A stretch of 64,000 bases of DNA from the NCBI GenBank assembly GCA_001689515.1, contig LUJR01000009.1, positions 262,565 through 326,564 on the forward strand, in the 5' to 3' direction. The translations under genes and the position numbers were made by a program. The DNA comes from Bacteroidales bacterium M7. Lineage in GTDB: Bacteria; Bacteroidota; Bacteroidia; Bacteroidales; Muribaculaceae. Shown one piece after another: positions 17,721 to 26,523 of the stretch. Below the pieces are notes generated by a model that ran no database searches, was not told where the DNA came from, and saw only the letters and a list, made by a program, of their open reading frames with translations. Each line of letters starts with the position of its first letter. The first letter of the stretch is position 1.

Positions 17721-18724
17721 GAAGACGTGTAGCTGTTGATTTTACCTGGTATTTTGACAAGGCAGTGCATGCTGGACCCAAGGCACGCAAGGATGCTACC
17801 CGCACGTTAAAAGCAGCAGGGTATGATGCTGTAACCATATTTTATCCATCAGCAAAGAATCTTAAGGAGGCTTCGCGCAAAAGGGCAATTATGCTGATGC
17901 GTTTGTATTTCAGCAAACTTCTTGGAGCCAAAGAAGTCATATTCCAATATCCGTCGATGCTTTCTGTATGGTATCTGAAGTTTCTGAAATATCAAGGCAT
18001 CAAGGTGACGCTGCTCATACATGACCTGGACCGGCTGCGTCAGGGTCATGAAACATTAAGCCGCTTGGAGAAAGAGACATTAAGCTCGGTCAGCCGTCTT
18101 ATCGTCCACACTCCTTATATGCGTGATTATCTGCACGGTCAGGGAATAAAGACCCACATGGATGTGCTTTATCTCTTTGATTACTATACAGATAGTGCAG
18201 TATTTAAAAGTCCGTCAGAATATAACAGCATAGTATTCTGTGGCAACCTTGGCAAGAGCGGCTTTCTGAAGGCTTTTGATGAAAAGGATTGGAGAGTGCC
18301 CACTTACCTATATGGAGTCGGCGCAAAAACAACATACGACAATCCGAATGTGCATTACAAAGGAGTGTTTCAGGCTGATGATCCGTCAGATGTAGATGGT
18401 GCGTGGGGACTCGTGTGGGACGGCCCGGATACTGCCACATGCTCTACTTCTTCTGTCGGCCGCTATTTGTCATATAACACCAGCCATAAACTCTCTCTCT
18501 ACATAGTCACCGGCAAGCCCGTCATTGTCTGGTCAGGCTGTGCTCTGGCACAATGGATAACTGACAATGGCCTCGGCATAGCCATCGACTCCTTATCTGA
18601 GATACCGACACATATGAGTGTGATGTCTGAAGATAAGTATGATTCATATTGCACTAATATTGCAAAAAAACGCTTCGAGTTATCTAATGGTGACTTTTTG
18701 CATAAAGTATTAAAATTACAATAG
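17717..18724 (+). CDS. Galactofuranosyltransferase-like glycosyltransferase (Gtf3/WbbI type)
   Basis: A 335-residue GT-B-like enzyme. The features VDFTWYFDKAVHAGPKARKDA, VTLLIHDLDRLRQ, LIVHTPYMRDYL, GNLGKSGFL, GLVWDGPDT and YNTSHKLSLYI are those of the family annotated as beta-1,6-galactofuranosyltransferases or Gtf3-like. No UDP-galactopyranose mutase gene is seen in this locus, so a galactofuranose donor is not assured; a glucosyl or galactosyl donor is also possible. It overlaps the upstream GT2 by 4 bases and the next gene follows at once. Confidence 0.72.
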   Translation: MRRRVAVDFTWYFDKAVHAGPKARKDATRTLKAAGYDAVTIFYPSAKNLKEASRKRAIMLMRLYFSKLLGAKEVIFQYPSMLSVWYLKFLKYQGIKVTLLIHDLDRLRQGHETLSRLEKETLSSVSRLIVHTPYMRDYLHGQGIKTHMDVLYLFDYYTDSAVFKSPSEYNSIVFCGNLGKSGFLKAFDEKDWRVPTYLYGVGAKTTYDNPNVHYKGVFQADDPSDVDGAWGLVWDGPDTATCSTSSVGRYLSYNTSHKLSLYIVTGKPVIVWSGCALAQWITDNGLGIAIDSLSEIPTHMSVMSEDKYDSYCTNIAKKRFELSNGDFLHKVLKLQ

Positions 18725-19612
18725 GTGTATATATCCGTGAGCACTCCTAAGATATCCATAGTAGTTGTTACATATAATTCCGGAAAATATGTGTCTGAGA
18801 CACTGGATAGCATCGTATCTCAATGTTACACTGGAGAGCTACAATTGATAATCAGCGATGACTGTTCAAAAGATGACACATTGCAGATCTGTGATACGTG
18901 GTTAAAAGAGCATCGTGAAAGATTTCCTGATGCACGGATAATCCGTTCGGAGGTTAACACTGGAATCAGCGGAAATTATAACCGGGCTTTGCGTGCTGTA
19001 AATGGTTCATGGGTAAAATATATAGCTGGCGATGATATTTTGACCTCTGACTGCATAGCTGAGTTCGTGGATGAGACGCGACGTACTGACGACAAGTTCA
19101 TAATGTGTCGTCTGCAACCATTTGACACGAATGGAGATAAAGAGCCGAGAATGAGGGCCGAGGGCTTGCTTGAATGCGATGTCCAGGACCAAGAAAAAGC
19201 ATTGAGCGAATTTTCGTATATAATTGAAGGCCCCTCTTTTTTCCTTGAGACAGCTACATTGCGAGAACTGGGCGGTTTTGATGAAACATACCCTTATGTG
19301 GAAGACTGGCCGTTGGCAATGAAATATGTATATAACGGCTACCACATCCATATGCTTAAGAAGGAGCTTGTCAGATACAGAGAGTACCAGTCGGTGAGCA
19401 AGGAGGGTAGCGTCTACTATCAGAAGTTCTGGTGGTGTTGCTATGCTTCGTTGAATGACTGGCGTATGCGTATAGCAAAACGTGACAGGAAGTATCTTTC
19501 TTGGTGGCATGCACGTGTACAGCGTTATTTATTGGATATTCCAAAGCACGGACTTGTCAACAAGATGGTCAGATATGCACTTATGATGACTGATTTAAAG
19601 AGGTTCTTATGA
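18725..19612 (+). CDS. Glycosyltransferase family 2 (first copy of a duplicated GT2-GT8 pair)
   Basis: A 295-residue GT-A enzyme: KISIVVVTYNSGKYVSETLDS, LIISDDCSKDDT, WVKYIAGDDIL. The C-terminal WWHARVQRYLL is shared with the protein at 21649-22563, so the two are paralogues. The start is GTG 18725, directly after the previous stop; an alternative GTG at 18737 would lose four residues. It forms a coupled pair with the GT8 gene downstream (ATGA overlap). Confidence 0.83.
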   Translation: MYISVSTPKISIVVVTYNSGKYVSETLDSIVSQCYTGELQLIISDDCSKDDTLQICDTWLKEHRERFPDARIIRSEVNTGISGNYNRALRAVNGSWVKYIAGDDILTSDCIAEFVDETRRTDDKFIMCRLQPFDTNGDKEPRMRAEGLLECDVQDQEKALSEFSYIIEGPSFFLETATLRELGGFDETYPYVEDWPLAMKYVYNGYHIHMLKKELVRYREYQSVSKEGSVYYQKFWWCCYASLNDWRMRIAKRDRKYLSWWHARVQRYLLDIPKHGLVNKMVRYALMMTDLKRFL

Positions 19613-20574
19613 AAGAAAAGGAGATATCTCATCAGACTATTAACATTTTGTGTGCCACAGATGACAATTATGCCCCGTATTGCGGGGTGATGCTCACATC
19701 ATTGCTTGAAAACAATAAGGATCATCATATTGACATATACATATTGGGGACTTGTATATCAGTCATTGATAGACAACGGTTTGAAATTTTGTCTATGCGG
19801 TATGATTGTACTGTCACTGTCATAGATCCTGATGCCGGTTTATTTTCAAACTGTCCCATAAAGGATGGAGATCACGTGTCATTGGCTACATATTACCGTA
19901 TAATGTGTGAACTTTTCCTTCCAACCTTTCTTAACAGGATATTATATCTGGATTGTGATGTGATTGTCAATAGGGATATAAAAGAGCTCTATAACATGGA
20001 TATGGGCAACAGAGCTGTCGTAGCTGCATGCGTTGACAGTTATAACACAAAACATAAGGAAAGATTGGGCCTGGAAAATGACTATTTCTGCGCTGGAATC
20101 ATGCTTTTGGATTTAGAGCGGTTTAGAGAAGGCAAATTCGGTGAGAGGTGTATGGATGCCATTAAAAATGACCCTGAAAAATTTGTGTACCATGATCAGG
20201 ATGCCTTTAATATTGTGTTGAACGATAGGGTAAGATACATATCTCCCAAGTGGAACATGATGTCTGCGTTTCTTAGATGCGATAAGTCCGAACTGCACAT
20301 GGATGCAGAGTTGAAAAACGATATAGAAAGAGTGATTGCCAGAGATGGAAGCAATTGTATAATTCATTATGAATACCTTCCAAAACCGTGGCAGAAATGG
20401 GTGATGATGCCTCACCCGTTTACCATGCTTTGGCATCACTACCGTGTCATATCCCCATGGCCTGATGCTCCGATAAACTGCAAAGCTCCGCTCAGGTTTA
20501 AGATAAGTGTAGTGTTGCTGAGGCTTTTGTGGAAATTCGGTCTGAAAAAACGTCCCGATTATTATCTTGTATGA
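19609..20574 (+). CDS. Glycosyltransferase family 8 (first copy)
   Basis: A 321-residue GT8 (LgtC/GspA-like) retaining glycosyltransferase. INILCATDDNYAPYCGVML is the start of the GT-A nucleotide-sugar site, ILYLDCDVIVN holds the metal-binding DxD, and YFCAGIMLLDLERFR plus HDQDAFNIVL follow. Donors in this family are UDP-galactose or UDP-glucose. It is a paralogue of 22588-23583 and is coupled to the upstream GT2 by a 4-base overlap. Confidence 0.86.
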   Translation: MKEKEISHQTINILCATDDNYAPYCGVMLTSLLENNKDHHIDIYILGTCISVIDRQRFEILSMRYDCTVTVIDPDAGLFSNCPIKDGDHVSLATYYRIMCELFLPTFLNRILYLDCDVIVNRDIKELYNMDMGNRAVVAACVDSYNTKHKERLGLENDYFCAGIMLLDLERFREGKFGERCMDAIKNDPEKFVYHDQDAFNIVLNDRVRYISPKWNMMSAFLRCDKSELHMDAELKNDIERVIARDGSNCIIHYEYLPKPWQKWVMMPHPFTMLWHHYRVISPWPDAPINCKAPLRFKISVVLLRLLWKFGLKKRPDYYLV

Positions 20575-20575
20575 C

Positions 20576-21646
20576 ATGTCCCCGAAAGTTTCGGTTATAG
20601 TTCCGGTTTACAACAAGGTCTCACACTTAGCGACCTGTTTTGAGAGCATACTCTCACAGGAATACAAAGACTACGAGCTACTTATCATTGACGACGGCTC
20701 GAATGACGGTTCGGAGGCTGTGTGCCTACGATATGCTGAGGCAATGCCTGAAAAGATACGCTATATCCGTAAGGACAATGGCGGTGTCAGCTCGGCACGT
20801 AACGTGGGCATCGATGCCGCATCGGGGGAATATCTGTGTTTTGTTGATGCTGATGACTTTCTTTGCCCAGGCTTTCTGTCGGCTTTGCTAAGAGAAACTG
20901 ATGGACATGACATAACCACCTGCTCAAGCGGACTGGACAGGGTCTGGAAGGGCTGTGAAATTGCAGAGTATGCCGATACAGTGGGTCGGAGTATGCTTGG
21001 CACAGCTGTATGGGGCAAGATTTACAGGCGAGAGACGGTATGCGATGCAGGTGCTAGATTTGCTGAATCGGTCAGTTTCGGTGAAGACACGCTCTTCAAC
21101 CTCTGTATATGGTCCAGAGTCCGAAGCATTAGAGCCATTCCGCATAATTTATATGGACATACCGTGGATCATTCGCGACGATACGAACTGTCGGCAGAAG
21201 AAATCAGACAGAAGATTAAAGCTCTATGCTCGGCGTATGAAAGATTGGATGCTGTTTTTGGCTCGAATACATCGACAGAAAGAGATGTCAACATAACAAT
21301 TTCCCTATACCCCCTTTCCAAAATCCTGGAAGATGATTCGGAGTATATTGCATTGTATCATGAATATTATCCCGGCGCATCCAGACGTGACTTTCTAAGT
21401 GATATGAGATGTAGTCCGGCGATAAGAGCTGTCTCCGAATCGCGATCAGTGGCCTCACGCTATGGTTACGATGGCGTGAAGCTGATGTTCAAAAAGATAG
21501 GACGAATGTACGGAAACCAGATGCAGTATGTTGTGTGTCCTTTCATGAAGCATAGAATAATTCTGTGGATGTTGCGGCATAAAATGTATATGTTTGGAGC
21601 ATTGACGGTCATGCTGTCAGATATGATGCGCGATAATGAGATTTAA
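20576..21646 (+). CDS. Glycosyltransferase family 2
   Basis: A 356-residue GT-A enzyme starting at ATG 20576 (MSPKVSVIVPVYNKVSHLAT); a TTG at 20567 would add three residues and overlap the upstream gene. The motifs LLIIDDGSNDGS, NGGVSSARNVGID and FVDADDFLCP are typical of GT2. It lies between the two GT2-GT8 pairs. Similarity to the GT2 at 16707 is only at the level of family motifs. Confidence 0.84.
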   Translation: MSPKVSVIVPVYNKVSHLATCFESILSQEYKDYELLIIDDGSNDGSEAVCLRYAEAMPEKIRYIRKDNGGVSSARNVGIDAASGEYLCFVDADDFLCPGFLSALLRETDGHDITTCSSGLDRVWKGCEIAEYADTVGRSMLGTAVWGKIYRRETVCDAGARFAESVSFGEDTLFNLCIWSRVRSIRAIPHNLYGHTVDHSRRYELSAEEIRQKIKALCSAYERLDAVFGSNTSTERDVNITISLYPLSKILEDDSEYIALYHEYYPGASRRDFLSDMRCSPAIRAVSESRSVASRYGYDGVKLMFKKIGRMYGNQMQYVVCPFMKHRIILWMLRHKMYMFGALTVMLSDMMRDNEI

Positions 21647-21648
21647 GC

Positions 21649-22563
21649 ATGGATAGGATTGCTGCAATGAAAAATATGCCGTTGGTGTCGGTCGTGGTTG
21701 TCACATATAATTCCAGCCATTACGTCGCTGAAACCCTTGATAGCATCAGGATGCAGGATTATGGAGGGCCTTTGGAGTTGATTATCAGTGATGACGGTTC
21801 TACGGACGATACCGTGGCTATATGTAGGAATTGGACAGATGCAAATAGGGCGTATTTTTCTCGTATCAAGCAGATTTATACTCCTCGGAACCTTGGCATA
21901 TGTGGAAACTATAATTTCGCGTTAAATTACGTGACCGGGATTTGGATAAAATATATCGCGGGTGACGACATATTGAGGCATGATGCCATCAGACGATATG
22001 TAGAAGATAGTCAGTTATCGGATGACGGGATAATGGTGTGCGGCACGTTGCTCATTGACGGAGATGGAGGAGAAATCGGTCCGAGATATTTGATGGAGGA
22101 TCTTCTAAACACACAGGATCCATACGAGCAGGCCCGTAATATGGCATTGGCTGGGCACGGCATAGTCGAAGGTCCGACTTTCTTTATTAAAACCTCTCTG
22201 ATGAGGCAGATGGGTGGCATGGATTTAAGATATCCTATGCTTGAGGATTTCCCTTTTGCATTCAGGTGTGCGTTTACTGGACATCATATTCATGTAATCG
22301 AAGACACTTTGGTCAAATATCGTGTTTACCCTGATAGCGTATCACAGGCTGATGACGCATTTCATGATTTGTTTTACGGTGCCTTGTATGATGCCAGGAT
22401 GACCATAGCAAAGAAGGAACACGATTGGCTGTTTTGGTGGCATGCACGGGTGCAGAAGAAACTATTGAAACCCTCCCAGAATAAATTGGAGAAGATTCAA
22501 AGATATATGTATCTGTTAAGCGACATCTGGATGCATGTGCGCAGAATAAAAAGACACGTATAA
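21649..22563 (+). CDS. Glycosyltransferase family 2 (second copy of the GT2-GT8 pair)
   Basis: A 304-residue GT-A enzyme: PLVSVVVVTYNSSHYVAETL, LIISDDGSTDDT, NLGICGNYNFAL, IWIKYIAGDDIL, and WWHARVQKKLL near the end. Each of these blocks has a close counterpart at the same place in 18725-19612. The gene begins two bases after the previous stop. A 24-base gap separates it from its GT8 partner. Confidence 0.84.
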   Translation: MDRIAAMKNMPLVSVVVVTYNSSHYVAETLDSIRMQDYGGPLELIISDDGSTDDTVAICRNWTDANRAYFSRIKQIYTPRNLGICGNYNFALNYVTGIWIKYIAGDDILRHDAIRRYVEDSQLSDDGIMVCGTLLIDGDGGEIGPRYLMEDLLNTQDPYEQARNMALAGHGIVEGPTFFIKTSLMRQMGGMDLRYPMLEDFPFAFRCAFTGHHIHVIEDTLVKYRVYPDSVSQADDAFHDLFYGALYDARMTIAKKEHDWLFWWHARVQKKLLKPSQNKLEKIQRYMYLLSDIWMHVRRIKRHV

Positions 22564-22587
22564 TTCATAGGCATACAAGACTCATAT

Positions 22588-23583
22588 ATGGCAGAATCAA
22601 AGATGATGAACATACTCACTGCTACTGATGATAATTATGCTCCATGGTGTGGAGTGATGCTCTCATCGCTGTTTCAGCAGCATCCAGAAGAGGATATACA
22701 TGTTTACGTCCTTGCTGATAATGTATCAGAATATAATAAGGATAAATTCAGAAAGCTCAGCCATAAAATAACAATCATAGAATTGACTGATGCCTCATTC
22801 AATGAATGGGTACCATCGCTCGATCTCGGCGAGTATCTTTCCCGGACCACGTGGGCAAGACTGGCTCTTGGGGACGTGTTGCCTGCGGAAGTTCATAAAA
22901 TATTACATATTGATGCTGATGCCATCATACTTGGTTCGATTAGGGAATTGTATGAGACAGATTTAGATGGAATGGCTGCGGCTGCAGTTGACGAATACCG
23001 TGACGCACGCTATATAGGGATTGAGGGCTGTTATTTCAATGCTGGTGTGATATTGTTTAATGTTGATTATTTCCGGGATAATAAAGTCAAGGATAGATGC
23101 ATTGAATTTATAAAGGACAATGCTGCGGTAATCAGATATCATGACCAGGATGTTCTGAACAAGGTATTAGAGGGTAAAGTCTTGTTCAAACATAGGAAAT
23201 TCAATCTTACATGCCATAGAGATGTGATAAGTGAAGATTTAAGGAAAGGAACTGATTTTAAGGAAGATAAGGAAGCAGTGTATGATGGCGATATCCGAAT
23301 ATACCATTTTGTAGGTAAGTCAAAGCCATGGATTCTTTATCGTTTTGAACCAGCAGCTTTTGATGCGTGCTGGCGTAAAGCATACAGATCATCACTTTGG
23401 AATGATGCACAATTGTGTCTGGCAGTACGTTCTATCAGAGAAAAATTCACAGTAATGGTGGTTAATCTCTTGTTCCGTATGCGTATTCGGCGGTCAAATG
23501 ATACTCCACAATGGGTCATGACGTATCCAAACAGCCGTTGGAACAGATTCAAATCCTTTTTTTCACTTGATTTCTATAGATAA
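22588..23583 (+). CDS. Glycosyltransferase family 8 (second copy)
   Basis: A 331-residue GT8 enzyme: MNILTATDDNYAPWCGVML, ILHIDADAIILGS (DxD), CYFNAGVILFNVDYFR, YHDQDVLNKVL, and the C-terminal HFVGKSKPW motif typical of GT8. It is a paralogue of 19609-20574. Together with its GT2 partner it probably adds a disaccharide step related to that of the first pair. Confidence 0.86.
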   Translation: MAESKMMNILTATDDNYAPWCGVMLSSLFQQHPEEDIHVYVLADNVSEYNKDKFRKLSHKITIIELTDASFNEWVPSLDLGEYLSRTTWARLALGDVLPAEVHKILHIDADAIILGSIRELYETDLDGMAAAAVDEYRDARYIGIEGCYFNAGVILFNVDYFRDNKVKDRCIEFIKDNAAVIRYHDQDVLNKVLEGKVLFKHRKFNLTCHRDVISEDLRKGTDFKEDKEAVYDGDIRIYHFVGKSKPWILYRFEPAAFDACWRKAYRSSLWNDAQLCLAVRSIREKFTVMVVNLLFRMRIRRSNDTPQWVMTYPNSRWNRFKSFFSLDFYR

Positions 23584-23603
23584 CAATCAATTGCAATAGT
23601 CTG

Positions 23604-24395
23604 ATGAAAAAATGTGTCTATACAGCCCTTACAGGAGGTTATGATAATCTGATGCAGCCGCAGTGTGTCGCTGCCGACTATGATTATATCTGTTTTTCAA
23701 ATGATATCCTGGAGGATAAGGTAGGAGTATGGCAGATACGTCCGATCCCTTTCAAGCATAGGGACAATACACGTGTATCAAGATATCCCAAATTCCACCC
23801 ACATGTATTGTTGAAAGAGTATGATTATTGCATCTACATTGATGCCAACAATCTTATACTTGATGATTTCATATATATAAGGGCGGATGAATTATATAGT
23901 CAGCATGAAATCGTAGGACATGTGATACATCCATATCGAAACTGTGTGTATAAGGAAATTTTTGATTGCATGTATTATGGTAGTGATAGGACATGGCAGC
24001 TTATTAAATCATTGAGACTGCATATACATGAGAAATTTCCGAGGGATGCAGGATTGTTTGAAAACAACTTGATATATTGGACCATACATAGTCCTGAACT
24101 AGCTAACGTACTGGATTTGTTCTGGAATATCTATTTGTCAAGTTCAAGACGGGATCAGTTATCGTTACGACTTGCGTATTTTAAGGAGAATATCCAGCCC
24201 GCTCTGTTTTTACCGAAGGGAGAACATATGGGAAATTCAGCCCATATCCGTCGTATAGAGCATGTGAAAAAAGACAGCAGATACAGCACCAACAGGCATA
24301 GAATGATTATCAATAAATTAAAAATCAGACTGGTCAGGGCATGGTTCCTACTACAAGGTCATGATTTTACATATAAGAAACTATATTCAGACTGA
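23604..24395 (+). CDS. Glycosyltransferase with DUF616 (TOD1/MUCI70-like) domain
   Basis: A 263-residue protein. It begins MKKCVYTALTGGYDNLMQPQ, followed by DYICFSNDI, the conserved RYPKFHPHVLL and a DxN/DxD-like site YCIYIDANN. This is the layout of DUF616 proteins, a GT-A-like family found in bacterial polysaccharide loci and plant TOD1/MUCI70. Sugar specificity is unknown. Confidence 0.72.
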   Translation: MKKCVYTALTGGYDNLMQPQCVAADYDYICFSNDILEDKVGVWQIRPIPFKHRDNTRVSRYPKFHPHVLLKEYDYCIYIDANNLILDDFIYIRADELYSQHEIVGHVIHPYRNCVYKEIFDCMYYGSDRTWQLIKSLRLHIHEKFPRDAGLFENNLIYWTIHSPELANVLDLFWNIYLSSSRRDQLSLRLAYFKENIQPALFLPKGEHMGNSAHIRRIEHVKKDSRYSTNRHRMIINKLKIRLVRAWFLLQGHDFTYKKLYSD

Positions 24396-24409
24396 AACGT
24401 TCATTTATA

Positions 24410-25411
24410 ATGAAAGTACTTGTTACCGGGACTGCCGGATTTATTGGATACCATCTTTGCAAGGCTTTGCTGGAGAGGGGCGATGAGGTGCTTGGCGTTG
24501 ATATCGTCAATGACTACTATGACATCGGGCTCAAGAAGGGTCGGTTGGCAGAGTTGGGCATTGTCTACGACAATGCGACAGGTACGTACCTGTCGCGCAG
24601 CGGAAAATATCCCAAGTTTGAATTTTCTAAAACCGATATCACTGATTTTGATGTATTTAATGCGCTTTGGGCGGCGTTTAAGCCGGATGTGGTGGTGAAT
24701 CTTGCGGCACAGCCAGGGGTGAGATATTCGCTTGAAAACCCGCGGGCATATATCAAGGCTAATATTGATGGTTTCCTCAATGTGCTTGAGTGCTGCCGTC
24801 AGATGCCTGTGAAGCATCTTGTGTATGCCTCGTCAAGCTCGGTCTACGGTGATAACTCCAAAGTGCCATTTGATGAGGATGATGAGGTTAAGGATCAGGC
24901 ATCGATATACGCGGTGACCAAGCGCACCGACGAACTGATGGCGATGGTCTATCACAAGCTTTATGGAGTGCATGCCACAGGTCTGCGTTTCTTTACGGTC
25001 TATGGTCCCTGGGGACGTCCCGACATGGCACCTGCGCTTTTCGCTAAGGCGATAATGGCAGGCAAGCCTATTAAAGTGTTTAATCATGGCAACTTGTCAC
25101 GCGATTTCACATATATAGATGATATCGTAGGTGGAGTATTGAAGGTGATTGATCGACCGGAAGGCTCGCCTAAGGTCTATAACATAGGACATGGCAGCCC
25201 TGTTAATCTTATGGACTTCATCTCCTCGGTGGAGAGGAGTCTCGGCATGATTGCTGAAAAGGAATATACCGACATGCAGCCTGGTGATGTACACACCACA
25301 TATGCCTCGGTGGAGAAGCTGCGTGATGATTTCGGGTATGAAGCATTGACTCCGCTTGATGAGGGCATAGAACGGTTCATAGCCTGGTTTAAAGAGTATT
25401 ACAAACAATAG
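24410..25411 (+). CDS. NAD-dependent UDP-sugar epimerase, UDP-glucuronate 4-epimerase-like (CapI type)
   Basis: A 333-residue extended short-chain dehydrogenase. It has the NAD-binding motif GTAGFIGYHL at residues 6-15, the catalytic Ser region YASSSSVYGDN, the YxxxK site YAVTKRTDE, and GLRFFTVYGPWGRPDMAPALF, which is characteristic of CapI/UDP-glucuronate epimerases. It probably makes UDP-galacturonate from UDP-glucuronate, so a uronic acid is likely in the polymer. It abuts the next gene with no gap. Confidence 0.85.
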   Translation: MKVLVTGTAGFIGYHLCKALLERGDEVLGVDIVNDYYDIGLKKGRLAELGIVYDNATGTYLSRSGKYPKFEFSKTDITDFDVFNALWAAFKPDVVVNLAAQPGVRYSLENPRAYIKANIDGFLNVLECCRQMPVKHLVYASSSSVYGDNSKVPFDEDDEVKDQASIYAVTKRTDELMAMVYHKLYGVHATGLRFFTVYGPWGRPDMAPALFAKAIMAGKPIKVFNHGNLSRDFTYIDDIVGGVLKVIDRPEGSPKVYNIGHGSPVNLMDFISSVERSLGMIAEKEYTDMQPGDVHTTYASVEKLRDDFGYEALTPLDEGIERFIAWFKEYYKQ

Positions 25412-26485
25412 ATGCACGTGGTATTTTTGCTCCCGAGTCCGGCGGAAGGACCTACGGGGGGATACAAGGTAGTGATGGAGCATGCTGGGCGCATGGTGGC
25501 TGACGGTCACCGAGTGACTATATGCTATGCGGGCAGTATATTTTATCGCCAGAAACCTCTGAAATTCAAGTTGTCAGGCGTGGTGAGGTATATGCAGAAG
25601 TATTTCCAGGGCTATTCTTATGGTAAATGGATGAATATTAATCCACAGATTAAGGAACGGCTTACATTCTCGCTCAACTACTGCCATGTGCCGAAGGGTG
25701 CTGACAGGTATATAGCTACTTCGCCATATACTGCATGGTATCTCGACCGTTACCCAGTGGATGCGGATAAAAAGTTTTATTTCATACAGGGTAAAGAGGA
25801 TTGGGGCCCTGGTCTCCGAGCCATCCTGGATGATACCTATCACATGTCTCTAAATAAGATAACTATAGCTACATGGCTCAAGGACATGTTGAGATTTCAG
25901 TATGCCGAGGATTCGGTATTGGTATGCAACGGCTTTGATTTTGAGTATTTTAAAATGTCGGCTCCAGTTGCTGAACGAATCCGTCCTATTGTGAGCATGC
26001 TATGGCACGATATGCCGTTGAAGAATGGCCAAATGGGATGGGATGCTCTTCAGAAGGTCAAAAACGAGGTTCCTGACCTGTTGGTGAAGATGTTTGGTAC
26101 GCCCGAGCGTCCTGACTTTTTGCCAGACTGGGTAGAATATACACGATGCCCTTCACGTGAAGAACATAATGAGATATATAATTCGTCACAAGTCTTCATA
26201 GCTACCAGTCGCTCAGAAGGGTGGGGGCTGACAGTGGGAGAGGCAATGATATGCGGCGCAACCGTGGCATGTACCGACTGCGGAGGCTTTAAAGAGATGG
26301 CTACTGACGGCGTGACGGCTTTGATTTCTCCTGTAGGTGATTCGGATGCCATGGCTGCCAATGTGATAAAGTTGCTCAAGGATGACGGGTTGCGGACTCG
26401 CATTGCTCGCCAGGCTGCGGAAAACATTCATCGCTTTACCTGGGAAAACAGCCACAAAGCAATGATGGAGGCGCTCCATCTGTAA
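25412..26485 (+). CDS. Glycosyltransferase family 4 (GT1 superfamily)
   Basis: A 357-residue GT-B enzyme. The N-terminal domain starts HVVFLLPSPAEGPTGGYKVV. The C-terminal donor domain has SRSEGWGLTVGEAMICGA followed by VACTDCGGFKEMA, the E-x7-E region of GT4 enzymes. The start directly follows the epimerase stop. A copy of the dispersed palindrome begins at the base after its stop codon. Confidence 0.83.
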   Translation: MHVVFLLPSPAEGPTGGYKVVMEHAGRMVADGHRVTICYAGSIFYRQKPLKFKLSGVVRYMQKYFQGYSYGKWMNINPQIKERLTFSLNYCHVPKGADRYIATSPYTAWYLDRYPVDADKKFYFIQGKEDWGPGLRAILDDTYHMSLNKITIATWLKDMLRFQYAEDSVLVCNGFDFEYFKMSAPVAERIRPIVSMLWHDMPLKNGQMGWDALQKVKNEVPDLLVKMFGTPERPDFLPDWVEYTRCPSREEHNEIYNSSQVFIATSRSEGWGLTVGEAMICGATVACTDCGGFKEMATDGVTALISPVGDSDAMAANVIKLLKDDGLRTRIARQAAENIHRFTWENSHKAMMEALHL

Positions 26486-26508
26486 GGGACATGTCGTGGC
26501 ATGTCCGC
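26486..26508 (+). repeat. Dispersed palindrome, copy 1 (one mismatch)
   Basis: GGACATGtC-GT-GGCATGTCC with flanking g and gc. It starts at the base after the TAA of the upstream glycosyltransferase gene and ends 15 bases before the next start. The mismatch still allows a G-U pair in RNA. Confidence 0.8.
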
Positions 26509-26523
26509 GAATTATTATGATAT

